A DNA stretch of 53,791 nt from a virus: positions 1 to 53,791 of the IMG/VR virus record IMGVR_UViG_3300048041_000085; one strand, written 5' to 3'. The position numbers and the translations under genes are program-made. Position 1 is the stretch's first letter, and every line of letters begins with the position of its first letter. The notes beneath the pieces were generated by a model that was not told where the DNA came from, made no database searches, and saw only the letters and a program-made list of their open reading frames with translations. Positions 21,481 to 27,896 of this stretch are shown piece by piece.

Positions 21481-22019
21481 TCTCTAGTCTTTAGTCTCTC
21501 AAGACTCTCTAGTCTCTCAAGACGTTCATTGAACTTCACCATATGTGATGAAAGCCCATTCATACCTTCATCTTGTATATCAATATGTTCTTCAAGCGTC
21601 TTTATTCTACCTTCCAAGCTCTTATCTCCCTTATCATTCCACCTACGTTTCATTTCTTTTATCTCAAGATCACTTACCATATCATTCTCTCCCTCTGATA
21701 ACCCAACACATCCCTTAACTTCTCTGAAGTTCACAAGACTCTCTAGTCTCTCAACAAGACGCTCTCTTTCACGCATATAAGAACACTTACCCATCTCTCC
21801 CACAAAATCATCCCTATCTATTCCACCTAATAAGTCCGCAAGGTTCACTAATGCAAAATGAATGAGTAATCTATGTGCTGTGCCATCTGAGGGAGCAGTA
21901 GAAGCAAGAGGATTAAGCTTGTCATTCAGTTGTTGAAGGAAATTGGATATAGCAGAGAGATGGGATACAACAATTTTTATATCCATGCTTATTGTTCTAA
22001 TATCTTGTAAAATTTTCAT
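21468..22019 (-). CDS. Coiled-coil hypothetical protein
   Basis: This 183-aa protein has an N-terminal helix (IKIVVSHLSAISNFLQQLNDKL), the shared LASTAPSDGTA segment, and a long C-terminal coiled coil (SLEGRIKTLEEHIDIQDE... NERLERLESLERLK). It resembles the small coiled-coil neighbours in heptad style. Function unknown. Confidence 0.5.
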   Translation of the reverse strand: MKILQDIRTISMDIKIVVSHLSAISNFLQQLNDKLNPLASTAPSDGTAHRLLIHFALVNLADLLGGIDRDDFVGEMGKCSYMRERERLVERLESLVNFREVKGCVGLSEGENDMVSDLEIKEMKRRWNDKGDKSLEGRIKTLEEHIDIQDEGMNGLSSHMVKFNERLERLESLERLKTREWRR

Positions 22020-22081
22020 GATTTTGTTCCTTTAAAGTTATATACTGCTAAATTATCGCCATCTTCTATATTGTTCGTTAG

Positions 22082-22300
22082 TCATTTTCTTTCCTCTGGA
22101 GGAAAGAAGGGTTGATCAATTTGCTGAATATCCACAGCTCTTGGAAAGTCCTGGCGGTGAGAATTACAAATCATGTCTTTCAATTCCTCTTTAGCTCTTC
22201 CAATTCTTGCATTCCAATCTATGCCTTTTCGTCTTACATACCATTCGCCAATGATGTAACAAATGTCATCTTCTTGCTCTCGTGTGAGAAGAGTTTTCAT
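22082..22300 (-). CDS. Hypothetical small protein
   Basis: The 72-aa protein is charged and helical (REQEDDICYIIGEWYVRRKG...). It has no recognised motif and directly adjoins the 73-aa membrane protein gene. Confidence 0.45.
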   Translation of the reverse strand: MKTLLTREQEDDICYIIGEWYVRRKGIDWNARIGRAKEELKDMICNSHRQDFPRAVDIQQIDQPFFPPEERK

Positions 22301-22522
22301 TTATCTTTCCCCCCTGAATTCTGATGACGATATAAACTTATTAATTTTATAAAGGATTATATTTCTATTGAAATGCATCATAGAAACTCGAAAAGCGTAT
22401 GCGTGTATGAATGTTATCATGAATGCTAAGAAAGACTTGATCTCAAACAATGCAATTACAAATGCTGGTAACATAATTTGTAAAACAATATTCATGCACA
22501 ATACTAAATATGTTTTTTTCAT
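22301..22522 (-). CDS. Small two-span membrane protein
   Basis: The 73-aa protein has two hydrophobic segments (YLVLCMNIVLQIMLPAFVIA and FLAFMITFIHAYAF) and a basic end. It overlaps the MarR-like gene by 4 bases. It might be a superinfection-exclusion or host-membrane protein, but nothing proves this. Confidence 0.5.
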   Translation of the reverse strand: MKKTYLVLCMNIVLQIMLPAFVIALFEIKSFLAFMITFIHAYAFRVSMMHFNRNIILYKINKFISSSEFRGER

Positions 22523-22974
22523 TTATCTTCCTCCTCACAATATTTCAATATTTCATTTTCAATATTCTTCAATATACTATAGCTTGTCTTGATATTAACA
22601 ACCTTGCTGATTTCATTATTAATAATACTGTTCATTATTTCGTAAGCTTTTAGTCCTTTTTCACTTAGACTAATTAGGTTTACACGTTTATCAAGACTCT
22701 TATCTTCTATGTTTACATATCCCTTAGAATGAGCTAGCCCCACATAGTAAGAGACGCTTTCCTGTTCTAATCGTGCTTTTTTCCTAAATTCAGTAACTGA
22801 CATTTTCTTATTAAGATTACCCAACATCTGAATCATATAAACAACTTTGTAATTCAGTTCGTTTACGTCTTGTTTTTCGAGTTCATTTAAAAGAAAAATT
22901 GATAATTCCTTATTAAGAGAAAATAGCAACTCAGTAAGTTTAAAGAAGTCTTTGCCTGTAGGGATATAATTCAA
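22519..22974 (-). CDS. MarR-family-like winged-helix regulator
   Basis: The 151-aa protein has the MarR layout: N-terminal helices, then a wHTH core (MSVTEFRKKARLEQESVSYYVGLAHSKGYV), a wing with SLDKRVNLISLSEKGLKAYE, and a C-terminal dimer helix. MarR proteins bind symmetric operators as dimers and often sense ligands. It is encoded between the recombination genes and a string of small unknowns and may regulate early or late promoters. Confidence 0.65.
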   Translation of the reverse strand: MNYIPTGKDFFKLTELLFSLNKELSIFLLNELEKQDVNELNYKVVYMIQMLGNLNKKMSVTEFRKKARLEQESVSYYVGLAHSKGYVNIEDKSLDKRVNLISLSEKGLKAYEIMNSIINNEISKVVNIKTSYSILKNIENEILKYCEEEDK

Positions 22975-22989
22975 ATTTATCTTTCCTTT

Positions 22990-23748
22990 TTATAAGTTTC
23001 GTAGCCATTTTTGAATCGAAAAAAGAACTTCAAGAGGCAATTCTACTAATTCTTCATTTCGATCAAGTTTCATAAAGTTATTGAGCACAAGATTTGCCGT
23101 CCTTGTTGCCTTAGCGTCATCTGCTATTATTGCTGCTTCCTGTTTAAGAACCCATAAGGTTTTTAAATCCTTCTTTATCTTCTCTATGTCAACCGGCACA
23201 GGTTTTGTTTCTTTCGGTTCTTGTTCCTGAGGGTTTGCCGGTTGAGGTACAGATAGTTGTTTCTGTTGTATCTGATTATTAGTTTTCACATATTGATTAA
23301 GTGCTTTTCTATTATCATAATTTGGTAAAACAGAGTTGCCGTCATCATCATCATTAGCAGCAATCCCTAGCAATCCTAACAGTCCTCGACACTGGGCATA
23401 CGTCATACAAGCGCCCCACTGCTGCATACGCATAATAGGGAGAGGTTTCTTTTTTGTTGGATCTACAATTTCATTCTGATTATATTTTTCTTCAATAAGA
23501 AGTTTAACAAAAGACGAAACAGATGTATTACTTTCGGCATGAGTAAGATTAACCACACAAAAATCAGGTAAATTTTCGGGAACTGGAAAATTTACTACAA
23601 TTCCATTTTGTTTTAAGACAGGAGTAACACATTTCAAAACATGAGGAAGACTTGCATAAGAGCTCCGAAATACAGGGTTTTTAGCATCCTTCTCGATTGC
23701 TTCAAAATCACATAAAAGTAGCTGTGTATATATATTTTTTACTGTCAT
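22990..23748 (-). CDS. erf: ERF-family single-strand annealing protein
   Basis: The 252-aa protein fits the ERF family. It has KNPVFRSSYASLPHVLKCVTPVLKQNGI (about 22-50), MRMQQWGACMTYAQCRGLLGLLGIAANDDDDGN (about 105-138), then a disordered Pro/Gln/Glu linker and a helical tail. ERF anneals complementary single strands and in P22 can circularise or recombine DNA. It sits next to a YqaJ-tail protein. These are the only recombination proteins seen apart from the DUF1064 protein. Confidence 0.85.
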   Translation of the reverse strand: MTVKNIYTQLLLCDFEAIEKDAKNPVFRSSYASLPHVLKCVTPVLKQNGIVVNFPVPENLPDFCVVNLTHAESNTSVSSFVKLLIEEKYNQNEIVDPTKKKPLPIMRMQQWGACMTYAQCRGLLGLLGIAANDDDDGNSVLPNYDNRKALNQYVKTNNQIQQKQLSVPQPANPQEQEPKETKPVPVDIEKIKKDLKTLWVLKQEAAIIADDAKATRTANLVLNNFMKLDRNEELVELPLEVLFSIQKWLRNL

Positions 23749-23751
23749 TCT

Positions 23752-24171
23752 CTAGAACTCCTTACTTTGACAAATTCTTAATGTTCTAACTTCACTCGAT
23801 TTACAAGAGTATTTTAAATAAAGTTCTGGATTTTCTTCCTTAAATAGCGTTGAATCGAAAGACGTTCTAGAATGAGCCTTGTAAGACAACATAATCTTAC
23901 CATCTCTTCCTAACAAATAATCTGATTCATTTATATAAGAAATTATCCCAGGCTTTAGATTCTTTTCTTCGGCCGATAAAATCTCTAGTTGTTTCTTAAT
24001 CTCTATATATCTATTAACCAATTCTTCATTTTCTTTATCAAGTGTCCTTGAATTCTGAAGCTTATTAGCTAAAACGATTTCTGAAGATGTTTTACCTCCA
24101 GACTGATCTTCTATCTTGTCAGCCCAGCTTAACCACCAGTCTTCTTTTTCTTTAACGATCATTTGGATCAT
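23752..24171 (-). CDS. YqaJ C-terminal-like protein lacking the nuclease domain
   Basis: The 139-aa protein resembles the C-terminal part of YqaJ-type viral exonucleases: a helical pair (VNRYIEIKKQLEILSAEEKNL), a short beta region (LLGRDGKIMLSYK) and RTSFDSTLFKEENPELYLKYSCKS near the end. The catalytic PD-(D/E)XK domain is absent. It lies 4 bases before erf. It may be a partner of ERF or a decayed exonuclease. Confidence 0.6.
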   Translation of the reverse strand: MIQMIVKEKEDWWLSWADKIEDQSGGKTSSEIVLANKLQNSRTLDKENEELVNRYIEIKKQLEILSAEEKNLKPGIISYINESDYLLGRDGKIMLSYKAHSRTSFDSTLFKEENPELYLKYSCKSSEVRTLRICQSKEF

Positions 24172-24442
24172 CCTTACAAAATGTAAACTCTAATTGATGG
24201 AGAGCCATATCATGGTGAGGTTTTTCCTCTAAATATGTAATAACCTTTGTTGCTAATCTAGATATCGCCATAAAATCATTAAGAAGAGTGTCAGGATAAA
24301 GAGCCTCATCTAACGGTATGAGGTCTCTTATCATAAAATACTTGTTGAACTTGCGTAACGTTCTTGCAATATCTCTTGTGTTTTTTCTTCTCTGACTTAT
24401 CAAATAAGCATCTTTGTCGTTAGTTAATTTTCCCTGCATCAA
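24152..24442 (-). CDS. Hypothetical helical protein
   Basis: The 96-aa protein is basic at its N-terminus and helical (SQRRKNTRDIARTLRKFNKYF). It overlaps the YqaJ-like gene by 20 bases. No family recognised. Confidence 0.5.
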   Translation of the reverse strand: MMQGKLTNDKDAYLISQRRKNTRDIARTLRKFNKYFMIRDLIPLDEALYPDTLLNDFMAISRLATKVITYLEEKPHHDMALHQLEFTFCKDDPNDR

Positions 24443-24453
24443 TCTTTCCTATT

Positions 24454-24699
24454 TTAATTAAATTTATTGCAATATTCCGCAAAAGCTAGTAAATGTTCAT
24501 CTTTATGGAAAGGTATTTGTGTACTTCTTTCCCATATGTAAATAATTTTCTGAGAGTTACTTTGGTAAATAGCCTTTGTAAATATGTTGCGTTTTTCCCG
24601 TAAGAAATAAGAAAATGTCGGCGATATCTCTATACCTTCCATAACGATAGGTTGATAAAGATGGTTGATCGTTATTAAATCAAATTCTTGTATGTTCAT
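24454..24699 (-). CDS. Hypothetical protein
   Basis: The 81-aa product is mixed alpha/beta (NIQEFDLITINHLYQPIVMEG...). Its first 20 bases overlap the end of the ankyrin gene in another frame. Function unknown. Confidence 0.45.
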   Translation of the reverse strand: MNIQEFDLITINHLYQPIVMEGIEISPTFSYFLREKRNIFTKAIYQSNSQKIIYIWERSTQIPFHKDEHLLAFAEYCNKFN

Positions 24700-25120
24700 G
24701 ATCTTCTCCTAGATTTTTTTCACTTTTCTCTTTGTTCTCATGATGGATAATTAAAGTTGAAATATCTTCATGCTCTCGTCCGCAGGCTAGAACACAAGCC
24801 GTTTCTCCAAATTTATTGTTAAAATGCGTATTAGCCCCGGATTCAATAAGGAATTTTGCAATATCGTAATAGCCACATATAGCCGCATGAATCAAAGGCG
24901 TGTCTCCCCGCGTATTTCGAGGGTTTAAATTACAACCCTTTGCAACAAGGATCTTTACAATGTCAATGTGTCCTCCGTAAGACGCTATCGACAAAGCTGA
25001 CTCTCCGAAAACATTCTTAAAATCAACATCTGCGCCCTCTTCAATGAGAGTTTTTACTCTCTCAAAGTCTCCCTCTTCTACAGCATCTACTAAAAAACCA
25101 CTGTGTAATTTATTTTCCAT
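24680..25120 (-). CDS. Ankyrin-repeat protein
   Basis: The 146-aa protein carries about three and a half ankyrin repeats. Signature strings are DFERVKTLIEEGADVDFKN, GESALSIASYGGHIDIVKIL, GDTPLIHAAICGYYDIAKFL and GETACVLACGREHEDI. Ankyrins bind other proteins, and phages of symbionts and intracellular bacteria often carry them. There is no signal peptide. A polar tail (ENKEKSEKNLGEDHEHTRI) follows. It is the first gene after a good minus-strand promoter, so it is probably expressed early. Confidence 0.9.
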   Translation of the reverse strand: MENKLHSGFLVDAVEEGDFERVKTLIEEGADVDFKNVFGESALSIASYGGHIDIVKILVAKGCNLNPRNTRGDTPLIHAAICGYYDIAKFLIESGANTHFNNKFGETACVLACGREHEDISTLIIHHENKEKSEKNLGEDHEHTRI

Positions 25121-25157
25121 GGTTGCCTCCTGTTACGTTTCTTATTCTTATGTTTAT

Positions 25158-25186
25158 AATATAATAATCTATTTTAAATTAGTCAA
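25158..25186 (-). promoter_or_regulatory. Promoter of the leftward early operon
   Basis: The minus strand has TTGACT (25186-25181), a 17-bp spacer and TATATT (25163-25158), each one mismatch from consensus. It would drive the ankyrin gene and the recombination genes downstream. A 15-T run lies just upstream (25199-25213). Confidence 0.65.
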
Positions 25187-25228
25187 ACGTTTTTTTAATT
25201 TTTTTTTTTTTTTGGAAACAAAAATAGA

Positions 25229-25257
25229 TTGATATTTTTTATGTAAAATTTTATATA
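25229..25257 (+). promoter_or_regulatory. Promoter of the GRPKG-motif gene
   Basis: TTGATA (25229-25234), a 17-bp spacer and TATATA (25252-25257) lie 44 bases before the ATG at 25301. It is divergent from the early leftward promoter, and the 15-T tract at 25199-25213 lies between the two. Confidence 0.5.
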
Positions 25258-25300
25258 CTTTATAGATAAAACTAAATAGAGAAAAGGAAATCTAGAAAAG

Positions 25301-25756
25301 ATGAAAACAATAGATGCGCCTAAAAAGGTACGACATAAATTTCCGGTTGGACATAAATTTGCACCTGGAAGACCTAAAGGAACGCTTAATAAAGATAGAC
25401 TTGTTAGAGAAAGCATCTCAGAGGAAGAATTTAAATTACTAATGAAAGCCCTGATAGACCAGGCTTTAGGAAAAAAATCAGATCAAAAAATTGATTTAGT
25501 AGCTGCTAAAATGGTAATAGATCTCCTTCCTGTACATAAAAGCTTTATATTGCACAGTTCACTTAAGAAGATTCAGACAGCAGAACAAGTCGACAAAGCA
25601 ATGGAAGATACGTTAACGCTCGTAGGAAATGAAGAGTTGTCCCTTGAGGATGCCGTAATTGCAACGAATATCATCGGGAAAAGATATGAAACTATTTTGA
25701 CAGAACAAAATAAAATACTTAATGAAATCTTAGAACGTGAAAAGATTAATAGCTGA
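25301..25756 (+). CDS. GRPKG-motif protein (DUF5681-like; small-terminase candidate)
   Basis: The 151-aa protein has an N-terminal HKFAPGRPKGTLNKDRLVRE motif like DUF5681 and phage proteins with GRPKGSKNK, followed by helices (EEFKLLMKALIDQALGK, DLVAAKMVIDLLP). Such proteins are often found beside terminase genes and may bind DNA. No small terminase was otherwise found, so this is a candidate, but the link is weak. GAAAAGGAAA precedes the ATG. Confidence 0.55.
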   Translation: MKTIDAPKKVRHKFPVGHKFAPGRPKGTLNKDRLVRESISEEEFKLLMKALIDQALGKKSDQKIDLVAAKMVIDLLPVHKSFILHSSLKKIQTAEQVDKAMEDTLTLVGNEELSLEDAVIATNIIGKRYETILTEQNKILNEILEREKINS

Positions 25757-25781
25757 GTAGGAGTTCTAATACTACTCAGCT
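25751..25781 (+). terminator. 10-bp hairpin across a stop codon
   Basis: AGCTGAGTAG (25751-25760) is the exact inverse of CTACTCAGCT (25772-25781), with an 11-nt loop. The stem contains the TGA stop of the upstream gene. No T-run follows, so it may be a Rho-assisted stop or an RNA-stability element. In 25782-25934 only a 49-codon frame without a ribosome site is seen. Confidence 0.5.
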
Positions 25782-25934
25782 ATGCATATAAGAATCAATG
25801 ATTGTGCTGCTATTAAAATTCCTAGTATGCCCTTTAAAGATAAATTATCGATATATCAGCGTCAATATAAAATACTTTCATTTATAGGTTCGCTAAGATT
25901 ACGCCAAGTTCCTTGTGAGTTAAGTCATTAACCA

Positions 25935-26129
25935 TCATAAAGACCTAGAAAAAATATACTGATACCATTCGTTGTCCCAATCTTCGCACTCTTTTTCCTC
26001 TGTAATCATAAGATCTCGAAACATTCTAAAGATACAGGGTATTTTCTCTTCCTGAATTTCCTTATCGCGAGCGCACATATGCCAGGATAGGGGAATACTA
26101 TTGATTTCAGTAGGAAAGGATTTGTTCAT
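25935..26129 (-). CDS. Hypothetical small protein
   Basis: The 64-aa product is acidic and Trp-containing (EEKECEDWDNEWYQYIF). It lies 6 bases after the initiator gene on the same strand, so it is probably co-transcribed. Function unknown. Confidence 0.45.
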   Translation of the reverse strand: MNKSFPTEINSIPLSWHMCARDKEIQEEKIPCIFRMFRDLMITEEKECEDWDNEWYQYIFSRSL

Positions 26130-26135
26130 TGAAAT

Positions 26136-27191
26136 TTAAGCCGCAATCTTTATTTTAAAAGCTTTCAAAATATTGTTTAATTTTGGATCTGTATCAAACT
26201 GATCTTTAAGAAAATTAGTTTTTGGAGTAAACGAGTAGTCATAATTATCATCATTAAAACAAGTTTCAAAGATAATATCCTTAAACCAAGCCTTATATGT
26301 TACAGGTGTTGCTAATTCAAGAATCTTAAACTTTAAATCCTTTATAGTTTCTGATTTTTCGTTATAGATGGAATATCTCATCTCACTTTCTATTTTATAG
26401 GGATCAACTGCCTCTTTTTCTTTTCTAGCCATCTCTTCTTTTTCCTTTTCTATTTTATTATTTAATCTAATGCTTATTAATTCTTGACTGTTGTTAATTT
26501 TACCATTGATAATCCATCTTTTAAATAAAGAATAGAAACCCTTCAAACACACCATGAATTTCTGTCCTACCTTTTGTAATCCGCTCGCTATCCTGCTTTT
26601 GATAGGGTTTGAATAGTTATCAACCATTCTTTTCATCTCATGCTCAACACTATCGCACTCAATGCCATCTATGATGAGCTGTGTCTTGATGACCTGTATG
26701 TTTTCCTCTATAGGGAAATTCTCTATAGGCATGAGACCTGTGTTTTTCTGTGAAATAACTTTTTTTGAAATAGCTAAATCCTTATTAGCTAATTCCTTAG
26801 GAAGAAAGGTAACCGTAGGTACGGGGGAATTTTGCCCTTCGGTGGAGGGGGGGCCATCAGGAGATACAAGCTTTCTTATGTTTTCCCACTTCATGGTGAA
26901 ATCAATGTAGCTAGCTATTATACGCCCCTGCGCATCTCTCACATACCCCTGTTTCTTATCTATAAGATCTAAATCTTTGAGATCTTTTGTAGAAGCTTTT
27001 ACAGATCTGTCTTTCCATGCGCCACCGACACTATTAATAAGATGATCAACAGAAATGCGGACGTTTTCATTTTCTCTGACTAAATGAATGAGCTTCGACA
27101 GCATAATTCCATTACGTCTGCCAAGGATTTTTATATAAAATGTATCTAAGAGATTTTTGCTTTGGAAATGATTAGATAAAAGAGTTGCCAT
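26136..27191 (-). CDS. Plasmid-type replication initiator with DnaA_N-like C-terminus
   Basis: The 351-aa protein has an N-terminal winged-helix-like region (ILGRRNGIMLSKLIHLVREN ... ISVDHLINSV), a charged middle and a C-terminal segment near 290-350. That segment (ILELATPVTYKAWFKDIIF ... TPKTNFLKDQF) resembles the DnaA N-terminal domain, which contacts DnaB. Plasmids of Rickettsiales and related bacteria encode initiators with such domains. Together with ParA it implies plasmid-like replication. A strong GGGAGGT lies 10 bases before the ATG, and its access may be controlled by RNA structure. Confidence 0.65.
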   Translation of the reverse strand: MATLLSNHFQSKNLLDTFYIKILGRRNGIMLSKLIHLVRENENVRISVDHLINSVGGAWKDRSVKASTKDLKDLDLIDKKQGYVRDAQGRIIASYIDFTMKWENIRKLVSPDGPPSTEGQNSPVPTVTFLPKELANKDLAISKKVISQKNTGLMPIENFPIEENIQVIKTQLIIDGIECDSVEHEMKRMVDNYSNPIKSRIASGLQKVGQKFMVCLKGFYSLFKRWIINGKINNSQELISIRLNNKIEKEKEEMARKEKEAVDPYKIESEMRYSIYNEKSETIKDLKFKILELATPVTYKAWFKDIIFETCFNDDNYDYSFTPKTNFLKDQFDTDPKLNNILKAFKIKIAA

Positions 27192-27198
27192 TATATGA

Positions 27199-27206
27199 CA
27201 CCTCCC
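27199..27206 (-). promoter_or_regulatory. Initiator ribosome site, predicted to be sequestered
   Basis: GGGAGGTG on the minus strand (27206-27199) precedes the initiator ATG. It can pair over 8 bp (one G-U) with CACCTCCT at 27370-27363 in the same transcript. The region between the two arms is covered by the candidate antisense RNA. Confidence 0.5.
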
Positions 27207-27236
27207 ATAAAACTTAAAAAACTTATTCCAATGTTA

Positions 27237-27265
27237 TTGTAATTTTGGTTAACGTATATCATAAT
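27237..27265 (+). promoter_or_regulatory. Promoter of the antisense RNA
   Basis: TTGTAA (27237-27242), a 17-bp spacer and CATAAT (27260-27265) face the initiator leader from the opposite strand. The expected start is about 27272. Confidence 0.5.
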
Positions 27266-27558
27266 GCATTCAATACCTGAATTTTTGAAAGATGGATGGT
27301 TATTACAAACATAAGGAATCGTGATTTACTTCTCGGTTCCTTTGTTTTTTTCAGAACATACAAGGAGGTGGGGTCCATCCATCTCCTAGTTCTCGAACTT
27401 AAACCTACGTAAAATTTCTCTAAAATACAACATAAATTCCATACAAAGTTATCTAAATTTTGACATAATCTTGCGTTAAAAGTGTCGTCTATCGCGAAAG
27501 GAATTGATTTGACATAGGATAAGTTTTGTTGCATATTCGGCTCGTAGATTAGTTTCAT
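27259..27558 (-). CDS. Leader reading frame upstream of the initiator
   Basis: The 99-aa frame has an ideal AAGGAGG 5 bases before its ATG and ends 67 bases before the initiator ATG. Its sequence (MKLIYEPNMQQNLSYVKSIP...) has no recognised family and poor composition for a folded protein. It overlaps the antisense RNA and the anti-Shine-Dalgarno element. It may be a leader peptide whose translation tunes initiator expression. It could also be a genuine small protein. Confidence 0.5.
   Translation of the reverse strand: MKLIYEPNMQQNLSYVKSIPFAIDDTFNARLCQNLDNFVWNLCCILEKFYVGLSSRTRRWMDPTSLYVLKKTKEPRSKSRFLMFVITIHLSKIQVLNAL
27272..27351 (+). ncRNA. Candidate antisense RNA controlling the initiator
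   Basis: About 80 nt run from the predicted start to a Rho-independent terminator. AAGGAATCG/CGGTTCCTT (9 bp, one G-U) encloses a 12-nt loop and is followed by TG and seven T. It is fully complementary to the initiator leader. No plus-strand gene precedes the terminator, so it most likely ends a small RNA. Size and place match antisense copy-control RNAs of plasmids. Confidence 0.55.
27313..27351 (+). terminator. Rho-independent terminator of the antisense RNA
   Basis: The stem is 27313-27321 with 27334-27342, the loop is 12 nt and the T-run is 27345-27351. On the opposite strand the hairpin has one mismatch and no T-run, so it terminates only the plus strand. Confidence 0.7.
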
Positions 27559-27597
27559 TTTCGCCTCCTTGGCGATTTTTGATGAGTCTTATGGTTA

Positions 27598-27626
27598 ATT
27601 TTAAGTAGTTACTTTTAAGTAGTTAA
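27598..27626 (-). promoter_or_regulatory. Initiator promoter within two 12-bp direct repeats
   Basis: The minus strand has TTAACT (27626-27621), a 17-bp spacer and TAAAAT (27603-27598). TTTAAGTAGTTA occurs twice (27600-27611, 27614-27625), 14 bp apart, overlapping the promoter. The repeats look like a pair of iterons through which the initiator could repress itself or open DNA. Confidence 0.5.
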
Positions 27627-27720
27627 TTTTAATCTTAATCTTGCTATCGGGTTTTCGTAGTCCCAGGTTTCATTCTAATGACAAAAGATTTCCGACGTCT
27701 TTTTCATCTTCTAATTAGTA

Positions 27721-27745
27721 GGGGTGCCTTCTGTAAAGGCGCCCC
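27721..27745. repeat. GC-rich 10-bp hairpin
   Basis: GGGGTGCCTT and AAGGCGCCCC pair around CTGTA. The one non-Watson-Crick position is a G-U pair if the plus strand is transcribed but an A-C mismatch if the minus strand is, which hints at a plus-strand RNA. Confidence 0.55.
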
Positions 27746-27796
27746 AAAAGTTTCAAAATCAATATTATCCTTTTTACCGTTTTTGTGGCGTTCTTG

Positions 27797-27817
27797 AAGT
27801 TAGAAATTTTCTAACTT
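27797..27817. repeat. 21-bp perfect palindrome
   Basis: AAGTTAGAAA-T-TTTCTAACTT is perfectly symmetric. It could be a protein operator, or a weak plus-strand terminator since three more T follow. Confidence 0.55.
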
Positions 27818-27840
27818 TTTGACAAAGTAGAATAAGATTT

Positions 27841-27879
27841 GTTGCTTGCTGTTATCTAATTCGGGATGCAGCAAGCAAC
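27841..27879 (-). terminator. Hairpin after the secreted coiled-coil gene
   Basis: GTTGCTTGCTG (27841-27851) and CAGCAAGCAAC (27869-27879) pair perfectly over 11 bp. It lies 18 bases after the stop of the minus-strand gene ending at 27897. The following bases are A+T-rich but not a pure T-run, so it is a probable but not ideal terminator. Confidence 0.55.
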
Positions 27880-27896
27880 GTTATATTAAATTAATT

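Larger units (their letters stand above)
27627..27896. other. Hairpin-rich intergenic region, origin candidate
   Basis: No gene is seen between the initiator leader and the secreted-protein gene. The region holds three strong inverted repeats (27721-27745, 27797-27817, 27841-27879) and is A+T-rich. Beside an initiator with paired direct repeats, it is the best place in the window for a replication origin, although no DnaA boxes were confirmed. Confidence 0.4.

Noticed and set aside
25782-25931. A 49-codon plus-strand frame after the GRPKG-motif gene
   Set aside because: No ribosome site, and the start lies just after a hairpin. Composition gives no support, although the length is notable in A+T-rich DNA.
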